From Arion vulgaris (Eukaryota; Mollusca; Gastropoda; Stylommatophora; Arionidae), in NCBI GenBank assembly GCA_020796225.1, contig CM036759.1, positions 21,029,813 through 21,093,812 of the forward strand: a DNA stretch of 64,000 bases, read 5' to 3'. The translations under genes were made by a program, and so were the position numbers. Positions 1-11,277 of the stretch are shown here, piece by piece (positions within the stretch are counted from its first letter, which is position 1; every line of letters begins with the position of its first letter). The notes under the pieces were generated by a model that was given only the letters and a program-made list of their open reading frames with translations, was not told where the DNA came from and made no database searches.

Positions 1-1225
1 AACAGATAAAAAGATAATTGGAAGACAACTCTATACTTGAATAATCAAGCACTCGATAAAAAGGCAGTTAGTTCCCCTCAATCATCTGTGAATCAAGAAG
101 CGACATAGACAAAGGGGGAAGATTTAAGGAAGTAAAAACAATCCTGGCGTATTATTTACAAAATTCTTTCTGAAGATTCATGAACGAGGACGGCGATAAC
201 CTTATTATTTCATTATCTTCCTGTATCACGTAGTTTATTTTGACTTAACTCCCACATTTAAGATAGTCTTGACCGAACCTGGCGATAGAACACGTTCCCT
301 GAGCAAAAATATAGCGCACATTAATCATGGTGTCATGAGAGAATTTGACAGATAGCTAGTGATACTACCTTCACCCCAGCTTACAGTATCTTTCCTATTT
401 TTCTCCTCCATCCTTCTTATTTTCTATCACTTCTATCATTTCATTTTGTCTATCTCACACTGTGCCACCTGGATTTCTGCACACCGTCAGTTTCCAAGTC
501 ACATTTTGTCATTAATTCTTAGCATCGTCTCTTCTTTCTTGTGTATCTTATCTTCTTTTCCGAGCTGCCTAGATTATATACTGCCATCACTTGTTCATCT
601 ATTTCTGTTCTTGGATACTTCATTAAAGTTGTCTTTTGAAGTCGTCTTCACTTTTATTCATCGTTACTTCAACACACAGTCTCTCTATCTCTTAAGTACA
701 AAAAAACAAAAACGGCTAATCCAGGAGAATATATGCATTCGAAACTACATGTCTATAGTGCTGCTAATAATTCTTTTGTTGACCATGAAATTATGAAATT
801 TGTCTCGTACCTCTATTTATGTAGTCATTTACAAAACGCCAATCTGATCAAAGTCCGTCTGAAAAACTCCCATCTCTGCTATAATCAGTACTCTCTCCTC
901 CGCCATCGTCGTGTTCAAGATATTTAAAAAATGTCTTCTTGCCATCTTCTTTGTCGTCTCCTATTTCCTATTCCAGGAATGACTTCTTTATATTTCATGA
1001 AATGATAAATATCTATAAAGTACCATGCTCACGACAGTAAAATACCACGTCGCTGGAACTGTGGACTGCACAGTTCCATACAAGGATTTTGGTAGTTTTT
1101 TCATGAACTAGTGGATAGCTACTGACATTAAGCGTGAGAATTATATAATGTACAATTAAGATTCAGCATGGTCAATGTTATCGATGATATCGAGTAAAAA
1201 ATGGAATGCTGCAGTTCCGTTTTGT
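1..1225. other. AT-rich sequence without recognisable gene
   Basis: No domain, repeat family or RNA gene is recognised here. A 145-codon open frame at 359-796 is rich in Leu, Ser, Phe and Ile, as expected of a chance frame in T-rich DNA, and has no recognisable motif. A retrotransposon target site begins at 1226. Confidence 0.5.
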
Positions 1226-1742
1226 CTATACATCTTCTTCTTCTGCGTTCTCACTAGATTGGTATTTCGGATTCTCTAGTAAAGGCAGCCGTCTGCCTCA
1301 GATTATCAACCACGCCATACAGTTTGTCTTGGATGCTGGTGTAAGTGGGCCACCTCTTTCTTCTCAGGTCTGCATACTGGGGGCAGTTCTGTAGGATGTG
1401 TTCTGTTGTCATACTCTGCAAGCCACAGGGGCGGAGGTTGTTGCTGCCTATTTTGAATTTAGTGTACAGGTGGAGTCTCATTCTGTTGTGACCCGTCCGG
1501 AGACGAAATATGGCTGTCTGGTCCTTTCTGAACAGTTGGTAATATCCATCGTTCTTGTTGTGTTTTGGGTGTTCTTTATCCGATTTTGCCTTGTAGTGCT
1601 CTTTGGCGATGGTTTTTGCTTCTTCGTAGCTAACCAGGTTGTCATCTTGTGGGCATTCCTGCTTCTTCCTTAGCCAGTCTGTCAGCATCTTCATTCCCTT
1701 GATCTTGCAGTGTGAGGGTATCTTCTGGATTACTATACATCT
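1226..1742 (-). mobile_element. LINE-U: 5'-truncated non-LTR retrotransposon ending in RNase H, with TSD
   Basis: The body (1236-1732, minus strand) encodes the end of an RNase H domain and the region after it. Visible motifs are IPSHC.IKG, FRLRTGHNRMR, and a Cys/His cluster PCG..S.TTEHILQNCP typical of LINE polyproteins that carry RNase H after reverse transcriptase. The frame stops at 1254 and is followed by a short GAA tail (read as cttcttcttc on the plus strand). A 10-bp direct repeat, ctatacatct, flanks the body exactly at 1226-1235 and 1733-1742. This marks a 5'-truncated insertion of about 500 bp. The truncation falls just upstream of IPSHC, so the catalytic RT and most of RNase H are missing. 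The open frame continues past the upper TSD into host DNA, so residues before about position 65 of that frame are not part of the element. LINE-M copies in this window encode a related region. Confidence 0.85.
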
Positions 1743-2640
1743 ATTAGACGCCAATGCTAATAAAGCTAAAAGCCGTACAGTTAAAACGCTATCTCTTATA
1801 AACCTATCTAACATTTGTATCAACAATGACGGTTTCTTCCTCACCATCACTGTTGGTATTGTTGTGTACGAGATGCTAACAGTAGACAGATGAAGATGAA
1901 GGTATGAAGAATAAATATATATAAAACTCAATTTACGCAGCGAGACGTTAAGAGTGAGTTTCTTGTGCCTAACTGGGGAACTGCTAACCCCAGAGGGTCA
2001 TTATCCTTGTATCTCGCCCGTGATATACGCTTGACACATTACATCAAACTTGACGGTGTCACTTCTGTGGCAGTGATGAAACCACGTATGTGCAAGAATT
2101 CTATAGTTGAAGACTTCCATGATTGCTATACTTGTTTCTGACAGAGGTTACTATCGTACTTATACACCCCTCTCTCTCCCTACCTCTCTCTCTCTCTCTG
2201 TATATGTGTCTCTCTCTGAGTCTCTCCCTCATTGTGTGTGTCTCTCTATTGTATACATAACAAGGGGAATGTTTATGAAGACATATTCTCAAAACTAATG
2301 TTATTGTTTGTACTAGAATGGAAGGAGTAGAAAGACAATTACATCTTGTCTTAAAGATACCAGTAAAGTATTAGTAGTAAACAGTATGTTAAACCATCTT
2401 TTAAGCTGTTTAACAGCATCATCTTACCATTCAATACTGTACAATTCCCGCACAGTTATGTTATACATACAAGCATAATATAGAGTTTTAATTTCGTTTC
2501 ATTATTACTAGTTTCATATTGGTCATGTTTACTACGATACCAACAATTGACTTCCAAGAAAACCGATGTGAGTTATTCTACCTTATCTGCAATCTCTGAC
2601 AAGATTACGATATCAGAGGGAGCTGCAATGGATTGAAATG
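1743..2640. other. Unassigned sequence with short CT-rich microsatellite
   Basis: Nothing recognisable apart from an impure CT/TG-rich stretch at about 2165-2250. Opposed short open frames there are low-complexity shadows of the microsatellite. Confidence 0.5.
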
Positions 2641-2960
2641 ACATTCTTCACGCATTGAGTCTTTCCGAACAGAGGAATTTCAGAGCTGTGAATCCCACTC
2701 GCTGACAAGATTGAGAGAGTCTTTCCAAACAGAGGAGTTTCAGAGCTGTGAATCCCACTCGCTGACAAGATTGAGAGAGTCTTTCCAAACAGAGGAGTTT
2801 CAGAGCTGTGAATCCCACTCGCTGACAAGATTGAGAGAGTATTTTCAAACAGAGGAGTTTCAGAGCTGTGAATCCCACTCGCTGACAAGATTGAGAGAGT
2901 CTTTCCAAACAGAGGAGTTTGAGAGCTGTGAATCCCACTAGCTGACCAGATTGAGAAAGA
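2641..2960. repeat. 60-bp minisatellite, about 5 units, merging into Repeat-L
   Basis: Five near-identical 60-bp units carry the core gtctttccaaacagaggag and then tgaatcccactcgctgacaa. The outer units carry most of the substitutions, and one unit reads attttcaaac instead of ctttccaaac. The period is a multiple of three, so several frames stay open on both strands without being genes. The right end of each unit, cactcgctgacaagattgagag, matches the left edge of the dispersed Repeat-L copy at 41147. The array therefore contains the border of that element plus about 35 bp of flank. Confidence 0.9.
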
Positions 2961-3145
2961 TGGATGTCGATTTTGGTATAGCTCGAAAAGAACGACATAC
3001 CAAATATGCATTGATTAATCAATATCAAGCGGGCGTGTTGAGCAGCTGGATGCTGATGGATTCATTGAAGCGGGGATCGGAGCACCTATGGACATGTTCG
3101 GAGTCCTCAATGATGAGAGTCCTCATATAATTGATTATGAAACCA
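2925..3145. repeat. Repeat-L copy 1 (unclassified dispersed repeat)
   Basis: Aligns by eye with 41147-41364 over about 220 bp. Shared blocks include attgagaaagatggatgtcg, gattgattaatcaa, gcggggatcggagcac and gagtcctcat. No terminal repeats, tail or clear reading frame identify its class. It abuts a LINE-M fragment on its right. Confidence 0.75.
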
Positions 3146-3460
3146 CAAACTGAGCAGTGAGTTTCAGGTCTATAAGGTTTCACCAAAGCTTAGTTTTCAG
3201 GTCGATACGGTATGGCCACATGTTGCTTCTCCGCTCACCCAGAAGAGAACAGTCTTGCCGGACTTGCTCCAGTGTCTGTTCCGCCTGTTGACACTTGCAG
3301 TGAGTTGTTTGGTTTGACTTATTCCTAGTCTATGTAATTGTCTGTTGCGTCAGGCGAAATATAATTACCTACGCCTATTCTGCTGAGGTCATTGAGAAAG
3401 TCGTTTCCATAATCATATCCAGTTTTTATCTTCCAGTCTACTGCATCTGTTACTTTGAGA
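3146..3460 (-). mobile_element. LINE-M fragment (post-RNase H region), degraded
   Basis: The reverse complement aligns with the LINE-M copy at 36600-37180: gcagtagactggaagat, cttacatagactaggaataag, then the Cys/His region equivalent to gagca.gt.c.gcaa.actg and the 3' part cccagtttgtggtt. Frameshifts and stops break the frame. It lacks the GAA tail present at 11189 and 37160, so its 3' end is truncated or was lost when it joined Repeat-L. Confidence 0.75.
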
Positions 3461-3510
3461 ACGAAATTTGGTACTTAAATATAGGAAGTCTTATACTCAA
3501 ATATGGTATA

Positions 3511-3597
3511 TAGTTACTCGAATATCTAGTTTCTGATATACGAATATGTGATATAGTTACTCGAATATCTAGTTTCTGATACACGAATATGTGATAG
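3511..3597. repeat. 43-bp tandem duplication
   Basis: Two copies of a 43-bp unit (tagttactcgaatatctagt...tatgtgata), nearly identical, directly left of a SINE-E insertion. Confidence 0.85.
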
Positions 3598-3599
3598 TG

Positions 3600-3870
3600 G
3601 GTACTTTATTGAAATAAAAATCGTGGAATTTCCATTACATGACTTCACCATCAATCATAGTAAACGAGTCGACAATTTTCTAGGCACCACTTATACGTTC
3701 AATAGTTTACCATTGCTTTCTGAACTGTGGGGTTTATTTTTAACCGTTCATAAAAATCCACAGGAACAAACTTGCTTCCAAATTGCCCACTGCAGAGTTT
3801 GAACCAGGTACACTTGTGTTGTGATCGAGCTCAGTATTGCTTAAGCTACAGACGCCCACGGTACTTTATT
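3600..3870 (-). mobile_element. SINE-E copy 1, tRNA-derived, with TSD
   Basis: A 249-bp body (3611-3859) is flanked by an exact 11-bp duplication, ggtactttatt, at 3600-3610 and 3860-3870. On the minus strand the head resembles a tRNA: a box A region in tggcttaag context and box B near gagctcgatcac. It matches copies at 23509 and 39769 (shared gtttaccattgctttctgaac and aaaaatccac). A (TA)n tract follows at 3876-3893. Confidence 0.85.
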
Positions 3871-3985
3871 ATCATATATATATATATATATATAAAACTC
3901 CCCATAAAACTGTTGAACGTACTTTCAACATTGTGTAGTTTTACTGAAATATAAGTTAATCTTTGAGAATTCAATAAATTTCGCC

Positions 3986-4228
3986 CCTGTGGTGTCGGGA
4001 CCAGTAAGGGAAGCAAAGAATAGTACAACTGCGATTTACGAGGCATGTCGTAAGAGGCGACTGATGTAGGACCTAGGTAGCTACTCTAGTAAATAAAAAG
4101 CTTAGCAGAAAACGGATGTGCTGGTCTACGTGTAGGCGCATAACTTGCACAATGTACAATCGCTCTTAGATTCAGATCCCATACAATCATATAGAGTTGT
4201 TATCAAGTGGTCGATAGAGCGTTCGAGA
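3986..4228 (+). mobile_element. SINE-A copy 1
   Basis: About 240 bp. The core aagcaaagaatagtac...catgtcgtaagaggcgactg is shared with the SINE-B family. The specific 3' part reads aagtggtcgatagagcgttcgaga. The usual GAA tail is almost absent here, and the insertion looks older than the tailed copies. Confidence 0.85.
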
Positions 4229-5118
4229 ATGGAGAGTTAGAATTCTGGTTAGTGATTTTGTTCCATCTTGACAGTATGTAATATTTGAAACATCAATAAC
4301 ATCAATAACCCAACAGTAGAAAGTTATAACACCGTTAATTGTTTTGTTGTGTTTCACAACTTTTTTTCAGACAATACAAGCACATACGTGATTTGACGAT
4401 AGTAGGTCAGGACACTGAAGTGGTGATATTTTGTCATCTGTTTGCAATAAGAAACGAAGACCTTGCGTGCTAGTTAGGGGGAATTACTCTTGAAGATTTC
4501 GCTGATACTTGTGGTCTCCAGCTGCCAAAATGCATTACCTTGATGCTTCCATTTTATGTCAGTTAAGAAGGGGATGGAGGAGGGACCATTATGCAAAGGT
4601 GGAGTCAGCAAGAAATAAACAATATGTATAGAAGAAAAAGTGTGGAAGGTTGAGATGAATAATACAATAGACATTAAATATCCCTAAAAGAAGTAAATTC
4701 ACAAATATGAATCACTGAAAGAATGATAAACATCTCCATGCCAGAATAAAGATAAACGACTAAACAGACAGGAGGTTAACAGTCTTCCTGTTATTCTCTT
4801 CGTTACCTGTAACCTTATTAAAGAACGTCTGCGCCAAATAACTTAATTTATATTGACATTTTCTCTAGATGTTTGCCTGTCTGCACGATTGTCATTTTAT
4901 TGTGTTTCAGGAAATGTTTGGTAGGGCTAAGTAGTGCTATTAGTTGCTACAAAATAGGATAGGGACCCAGACGTAATCATAAATAATCAGTTGAATTTTG
5001 CTGCTATTTGGTTGTGCTGGTTGGATGTGAGTTGTGAACGAACAAATCTACATATTGCAAGGTCTATACTTGAAGATACGGTGGTGATAGATAATAGGGA
5101 TAAGAAGGTGAAGGTTAC
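4229..5118. other. Unassigned sequence
   Basis: No recognisable gene, element or tandem array. Confidence 0.5.
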
Positions 5119-5342
5119 GCATTTATTTCTTTTTCTGATCCAGAAGCACTGAGCTTTTCAGCTCTTCGGCTCAGTGCCATGGACATCGTAACCCTTCGGT
5201 TCGGTGCCACGAACACCGTAAATCTGGGGAATCTGTGGCTCTTTCTGCCATCCCGCGGAATTGAACCCGCACACACAGAGGGATAGTCACCCGTAAGTCC
5301 AACGAGCTACGAACACGCTGGGCAGACGGGCATGCATTTATT
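5119..5342 (-). mobile_element. SINE-C copy 1, tRNA-derived, with TSD
   Basis: Minus-strand SINE. The head contains cccagcgtgttcgtagc and box-B-like ggttcaattcc. The body has two gtgcca/tggcac-containing blocks (cggtgttcgtggcaccgaac and gatgtccatggcactgagcc) and ends agtgcttctggatc plus an A-rich tail. The flanking duplication is gcatttatt (5119-5127 and 5334-5342). Confidence 0.9.
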
Positions 5343-5492
5343 AAAGGAAGGAGAGATACTTGTGGAAATACGGGCACAACTGTATTTATTTAGAGACGTT
5401 AAGCTTGTCTGTGATACAGTTAATGTACCGTCCTCGTTATGTATCGTGCATAACATAGTTCTCTACAATTTGATGTTGGTTGGGTTTCTTTA

Positions 5493-5600
5493 CAACTCTA
5501 TTGAAGAAAAACGACAAATTTGATGACAAACTCTATTGAAGAAAAACGACAAATTTGATGACAAACTCTATTGAAGAAAAGAGAACTCATTTCATGACAC
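5493..5600. repeat. 35-bp tandem repeat, about 3 units
   Basis: The unit tattgaagaaaaacgacaaa...aactc is repeated about 2.6 times, then decays into related AT-rich sequence up to about 5690. Confidence 0.85.
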
Positions 5601-6519
5601 AACTTCATTGAAAAAGAGAATAGTTTGAAGAAATAACTCCATTTGGAAGAACAGAAAAATATAATGATATAATATCGTTGAAAACAAATAAACGAGTTGT
5701 ATAGATGACCTTATATCCTTGAGGGCTAGTCAATCATTTCTGTTATCACTATCTCCAGGCCAAGGGTGTATCCTGTTCATTTCCTAAATAAGCGAAGACA
5801 ACATCTGTTGTGAGACAATTAGGAAGTCTTGGTGAAATTGAAGGCCAAGGGCGATATAGACAGATACCGACAAACTACTAGTCTACGTGAGACATTTATT
5901 ACATAATATGTATACAATCTAAGACATGATGGCTATAACAAGAATTTTTAGTTGGTTTGTCACATTACAGATTTTGACAAATCTATCATTGCTATCAAGT
6001 AAGACAATATATGATGATGCTCGTCCATCACGGATGATGACCACACAAATTTTCATCCAAGGGAATGTAGTTGCGCTATGTTTGTCTGTGTGTGCGTAGA
6101 TGACTAGTGAGCCCGATACGGGCTTGAAATGTTCTTGTACACTGTGGGCAAGGTATACTTGCACTTGTGGGAAGTTTACTGCCTTTCTGTTTTGACGTTT
6201 TTGCTCCATCCGTGCTGTTCTATATGCCTCGCAGGCCGAGGAACCGTGTCGGCGTTATATTTAAGACATCTATATATATATATAACTGAAATATATATAC
6301 TTTTAATTGAACTCATTTGTTTGTTACGAAAACAACACGCAGCAGCACAATTTCCACATCTTAAATGAATAGTCTAGTTCTATATTGAACCAATTCTCCT
6401 CTTTGGCAGCAAATCATGGACAAACAAACAATCAATACAATAGTTGGAAGTTACTGAGATGAGGCTTTACAGAAAAAATGACGAATAACCAATTACAAGC
6501 GTAAAACAACCAATGGTGA
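5601..6519. other. Unassigned sequence
   Basis: Nothing supported. A short TA/CTATATA microsatellite lies at 6266-6300. Small open frames carry no recognisable motif. Confidence 0.5.
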
Positions 6520-6524
6520 GACTC

Positions 6525-6755
6525 CACCATTCAACTCACAACACAGAGTGATTTAAAGTTTTCATGATGGATCTTACTGGTATGAAATTCTAATGTGTTC
6601 ATCATTCAACTCACAACACAGAGAGATTAAATGTTTTCATGATACATCTTACTGGTATGAAATTCTAATGTGTCCATCATTCAACTCACAACAGAAGATT
6701 AAAAGTTTTCATGATACATCTTACTGGTATGAAATTCTAATGTGTTCATCATCTA
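6525..6755. repeat. 75-bp tandem repeat, about 3 units
   Basis: The unit starts ttcaactcacaacacagag and continues through catgat(g/a)catcttactgg to gtgttcatca. Starts at about 6530, 6605 and 6680. The third unit has an internal deletion. Confidence 0.9.
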
Positions 6756-6901
6756 TCTTATATTTTAAAGATTTTAACGTCGTCATAATCATTGTTTAAT
6801 TGATTGCTTATATGACATATCCACATAAAAGAAAGCTGTGCAATGTCTCTCAACACTTCATATACTTCGCCATGTTGGTAAATTCTGCCTAAATATTATT
6901 T

Positions 6902-7165
6902 GATCCTCTACTTCTTCTTCTTGGCGTTGGTTCTTTACGACAAATTTTAATCACTCTTTTTTTTATCTGTAACAAGAACGTATATACGTTGCACATTGGT
7001 TTGGTAGGCACCTAAACGCATAGACTTCTACATGTTTAGGACAGTGCATCCGATTTTAACCAAACCTCCTCAGTCGCCTCTTACGACATGTGTGGCAGGT
7101 AACAGTGGTTCTATTTTTTCACCCCAGATTTGGGCCCCGGTAACCACTAGGACAGATCCTCTACT
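6902..7165 (-). mobile_element. SINE-B copy 1 with TSD
   Basis: Exact 11-bp TSD gatcctctact at 6902-6912 and 7155-7165. The minus-strand element starts with tRNA-like gagtggttaccggggcc (here ctagtggttaccggggccc), carries the SINE-A/B core cgtaagaggcgactgaggag, and ends with a GAA tail (cttcttcttcttgg on the plus strand). Confidence 0.9.
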
Positions 7166-8077
7166 AATATTTTCAATAAAATTATTCATATGTCTTTATC
7201 TTTCATGCTTACTCTGAAACATTCTCTACAGTGTGACTACAAGTCTCTTTATGTGCCCCAAAAAACTTCGCCTATTTTTTAAAAATGTCAATTGCTTTCT
7301 TGAAAGACGACAACTGTGCACAGTTTGATAAAAATGGTATATATTTTCTTGAATTATATTCAAAATTATCTACCTTTACTAATAAAGCTTAAAGAAGTCT
7401 TAAAAGAGTCCGGGAAGCAAGCTGCTGAATGGGCATTCTAATCCCATAACATAGCTCTGACGGTGAAGAAGAGGTATACTTTGTGCTTGCTACATGATAA
7501 CTATCTTCAACGCTGATTATAAATGCAAAGTATTGAGAGGCGTAGTTCAATTCTTTTGAGATCGCATCTATTGACATACTGTTTGATATGTAACCGTAGA
7601 CAGTCACCATAGTTTCTTGTTATATAGAATACTTTTGTACACGAGAAAGCGAACAATGTCATCATGAACTTCATCTATGACAAACCACAAACTTCCCAAA
7701 GAAAATATGAATACAACGACACCGGCTTGCCGATACCGAAGATGGTCTGATATAACCTATGATGTAAGATTAAAATCAGTTAATACTACTACAGGGGAAC
7801 ACGGCAGCAAAGCTGAACTTTATTTTTTGTTGTGAGAGCGCGCTGTTGCGACGAACGTGCAAACAAATGTCTCTGTCGGTCTTAATATCAAATATCACAG
7901 ATATCTCGATCTTTTTGCTTGTCAAGCTAAGCGCTATAGATATTATATGCAGGACAAGTTACCATTAACAATATCGGGCGATTTTTATTCTTTGAATATG
8001 GTGACAAAAGACGAATGACTGTCTTCTTCAATGATTCAACGGCGATTGGGCTTTGTCCTTTAGACGATTGCCATGTA
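7166..8077. other. Unassigned sequence
   Basis: No recognisable gene or repeat; AT-rich, with several short unsupported open frames. Confidence 0.5.
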
Positions 8078-8325
8078 GTGGTATCTATATGTTGGCAAGT
8101 TGTTGCTTAGGTTCAAAGAATGTGCTCCATTTATCTTGATTTGAGGGAAGACGGTTGGTAATGGTATCTGCATGTGTTTGTGGGTTGTTGCTTTGCTCCA
8201 TATAATGTGCACTATTTATCTTGTATTTGGGGAAGACGGTCGTTTATGGTATCTGCATGTGTTTGTGGGTTGTTGTTTTCCTCCATTTAATGTGCTCCAT
8301 TCATTTTGACTTGGAAGAAGAAGCC
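8078..8325. repeat. About 84-bp degenerate tandem repeat, 3 units
   Basis: Three units begin at about 8080, 8163 and 8248 with ggtatctgcatgtgtttgtg and contain atgtgctccatttatcttga and gggaagacggt. Divergence is about 15-20% by eye, so the array is older than most in this window. Confidence 0.8.
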
Positions 8326-8334
8326 TTTCCTCAG

Positions 8335-8505
8335 GGCTTGTATTTTATGTCCTATTTACGAAGGTAAACCTAAATAAAAAGAATACAGCGGTCTGATGTG
8401 TTGGCTTACGGGTCTGTGGGGGCCTAACTAAAGCAACGCATTCCCGATCTAAAGCCCACATCACATACAGACCGCAACTAGTGGTTTAACAAGTGGTTGA
8501 TGTAG
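8335..8505 (+). mobile_element. Divergent SINE-A relative
   Basis: Weakly similar to SINE-A at the 3' side (taaataaaaagaatacagcg, then gtggtttaacaagtggttgatgtagaac) and to the segment at 63385-63535. It probably represents an older subfamily lacking the conserved cgtaagaggcg core. Confidence 0.5.
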
Positions 8506-8608
8506 AACCAGAAACAATTTGTAGTAGAAAAAACTAAGTGTCGAGGATGTTGCCATTAATGTAGTTGCATCGGTTTTATAATATGCCATGGATAGTACTT
8601 AATAAACG

Positions 8609-9745
8609 AGAGTCTCTATGGCCAAGTGGTTAATAAACGACGGTCTCTATGGCCAAGTGGTTAATAAACGACGGTCTCTATGGCCAAGTGGTTAATAAAC
8701 GACGGTCTCTATGGCCAAGTGGTTAATAAACGACGGTCTCTATGGCCAAGTGGTTAATAAACGACGGTCTCTATGGCCAAGTGGTTAATAAACGACGGTC
8801 TCTATGGTCAAGTGGTTAATAAACGACGGTCTCTATGGCCAAGTGGTTAATAAACGACGGTCTCTATGGCCAAGTGGTTAATAAACGACGGTCTCTATGG
8901 CCAAGTGGTTAATAAACGACGGTCTCTATGGCCAAGTGGTTAATAAACGATGGTCTCTATGGCCAAGTGGTTAATAAACGACGGTCTCTATGGCCAAGTG
9001 GTTAATACACGACGGTCTCTATGGCCAAGTGGTTAATAAACGATGGTCTCTATGGCCAAGTGGTTAATAAACGACGGTCTCTATGGCCAAGTGGTTAATA
9101 AACGACGGTCTCTATGGCCAAGTGGTTAATACACGACGGTCTCTATGGCCAAGTGGTTAATAAACGATGGTCTCTATGGCCAAGTGGTTAATAAACGACG
9201 GTCTCTATGGCCAAGTGGTTAATAAACGATGGTCTCTATGGCCAAGTGGTTAATAAACGACGGTCTCTATGGCCAAGTGGTTAATAAACGATGGTCTCTA
9301 TGGCCAAGTGGTTAATAAACGACGGTCTCTATGGCCAAGTGGTTAATAAACGATGGTCTCTATGGCCAAGTGGTTAAGACAAGTCTCTATGGCCAAGTGG
9401 TTAAGACGCAGAGTCTCTATGGCCAAGTGGTTAAGACGAGTCTCTATGGCCAAGTGGTTAAGACACGAGAGTCTCATGGCCAAGTGGTTAAGACGCGAGA
9501 GTCTCTATGGCCAAGTGGTTAAGACGCGAGAGTCTCTATGGCCAAGTGGTTAAGACGCGAGAGTCTCTATGCCAAGTGGTTAAGACGCGAGTCTTATGGC
9601 CAAGTGGTTAAGACGCGAGAGTCTATATGGCCAAGTGGTTAAGACGCGAGAGTCTCTATGGCCAAGTGGTTAAGACGCGAGAGTCTCTATAGCCAAGTGG
9701 TTAAGACGCGAGAGTCTCTATGGCCAAGTGGTTAAGACGCTTGCC
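8609..9745 (+). repeat. 31-bp minisatellite, about 36 units, made of SINE-F heads
   Basis: Two blocks share a 31-bp period and the invariant core tctctatggccaagtggtta. Block 1 (8609-9365, about 24 units) uses the linker ataaacgacgg with sporadic tgg and tacacg variants. Block 2 (9366-9745, about 12 units) uses agacgcgagag with several 1-3 bp deletions. The core includes tggccaagtgg, a close match to the Pol III box A consensus for Leu/Ser-type tRNAs. Only the last unit, at 9716-9745, continues into a complete SINE-F with a box-B-like ggctcgaattc at 9765-9775. The overlapping open frames are artefacts of the period. Confidence 0.95.
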
Positions 9746-9930
9746 TGTGGTTCTGTATGTTGTGGGCTCGAATTCGGACAGTCACATGTGCATTTTTTCA
9801 TTATATCCATAGAAATGCTGCTGGTACTACGGAGTTCGTGCTTTATGCAACACTCGCAGTAGATGGTGTGCTATTTCTGCCGATAGGTACGAAGTCCTAT
9901 GGGGGAAACTAGTGAAACAATGAAATAGTA
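9716..9930 (+). mobile_element. SINE-F copy 1, source of the 31-bp array
   Basis: tRNA-like head (tggccaagtggttaagacgc, then ggctcgaattcgg), followed by the family body: tgctggtactacggagttcgtgctttatgcaacactc...ggtgtgctatttctgc. The same order occurs at 30041, 52437 and 60773 on the plus strand, and at 25689, 51568 and 56787 on the minus strand. Confidence 0.85.
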
Positions 9931-11178
9931 CCCAGTAAATTGTGTGAACGAAAGCTTTAATGTGGGAGTTTTAATGTTATTTTGTTTCCCCAAATGTTAG
10001 ACATGCATCGAAAGTAGAGAAAGATATATAAAATAAACGACTTCAACTTCTACAAAGTTCATCTAAAATTTATCAGTGACAGATAACGATCTGAGGTTTC
10101 GAAAATAAAATTACAGGCTATTTGTTGACGATAATTGCTAATCGTTTCCCTGGGGCATAGTTAATCATTATATTCGCTTTTAGGCATCCCGGTCAGAATC
10201 CTCAAAGGTACGAGGCATTGTTATGTTCCGTTTAATTAGCCATCGTCTCTCTTCTTTTCAATGTTATTGTTGGTCTTAAATGATCACGTGGACCACCTAC
10301 CTGGCAGCTAGTCAAAACACTCTCAGCCCACTGCATGCCACTTTTTGAGTGACCACATTCGCGATGCGCCCCCTTGTGTATGCTTGCTCCCTTTCTTAAA
10401 CCTTTGTCCAACTTTCCAATTATTTTACAAATGAATGACCGTCAATTGAAAAGTAGGCGTGATTATACTTAAATGATTTAAACGTTTCCAACCTAGAAAC
10501 AAAACAAATTTAAAATGTAGGACGGAACTATACGAGGTAGATTACAGATGTAATATATATATAGAAACTAAAGTCAAGAAAAGAAACTGGTTATTGTTAT
10601 TTTGACTAACGGCATTACCATAGACTATTGTAAGAAAGACCATAACTACCGTCTGATCGTGGAAGTCAATATTGCTGTATATAGACTAATTAATTTTATA
10701 AAAACAGCATGCTAAATCAAGGTAAGGTTATGTTACAAATTAAGTTTAAAGCTAAGGAATATCAGTATTATTAACACTTTCATCAATAAATAATCATAGA
10801 ATTGTGTAAAATTTTCAAAAACTCACAGTGTTATACCAAACAAATAAAAACCAGCCCCATTAAACATAAGTTTTTTATTTCGCGCCTGAGCTAGTCAGCC
10901 TTATGTTGCCGGGGTCCACAGACCAATAGTATTACAAACAGCCCTTACTTTCCTGTGTCTGTGTCTGAATTGAAGCTGAGAACCGTTTGCAGTCGAACCA
11001 AATCCTACTTCAACTGGGAATTTCGAATGGAGACTACTCGTCTAGAAAGCAAGAGGACTAAGCAGTTTGCCACCAAAGCTCTCGATTTAAGGTGGGATCA
11101 AGCCAAAAAAAAATCAACGTTTTGTAAAAGTCATTGTCATCACTTTTATTTGATGTGTGCATGAATTCAAATATATCC
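9931..11178. other. Unassigned AT-rich sequence
   Basis: No gene or repeat family recognised. A 69-codon open frame at 10955-11164 has no recognised domain. Confidence 0.5.
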
Positions 11179-11277
11179 ATTCTTCTTCTTCTTCAGAGAT
11201 CTCTGGTCATACGCTTAATTTACTGTGGACCACAAACTGGGCAGTAAGCTTGGGGTATGTCAGGTTTCCCTTCAATA
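11179..11277 (-). mobile_element. LINE-M 3' end with GAA tail
   Basis: The reverse complement reads gggaaacctgacat...ctgcccagtttgtggtcc, then aattaagcgtatgaccagag and a GAA repeat. It aligns with the end of the 36600-37180 copy. Only about 90 bp survives, a severe 5' truncation. Confidence 0.8.

Noticed and set aside
359..796. 145-codon frame near the left end
   Set aside because: Leu/Ser/Phe/Ile-rich composition typical of T-rich DNA; no motif, no neighbouring exon signals.
2613..3028. Repetitive 132- and 126-codon minus-strand frames
   Set aside because: 60-bp unit is a multiple of three, so frames on both strands remain open without selection.
8609..9745. CRISPR-like array of short repeats
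   Set aside because: Units are contiguous with no unique spacers, context is eukaryotic, and the unit is a SINE head.
9716..9780. Genuine tRNA-Leu or tRNA-Ser gene
   Set aside because: Box A and B are present, but no acceptor or anticodon stem can be paired, and the body matches other SINE-F copies.
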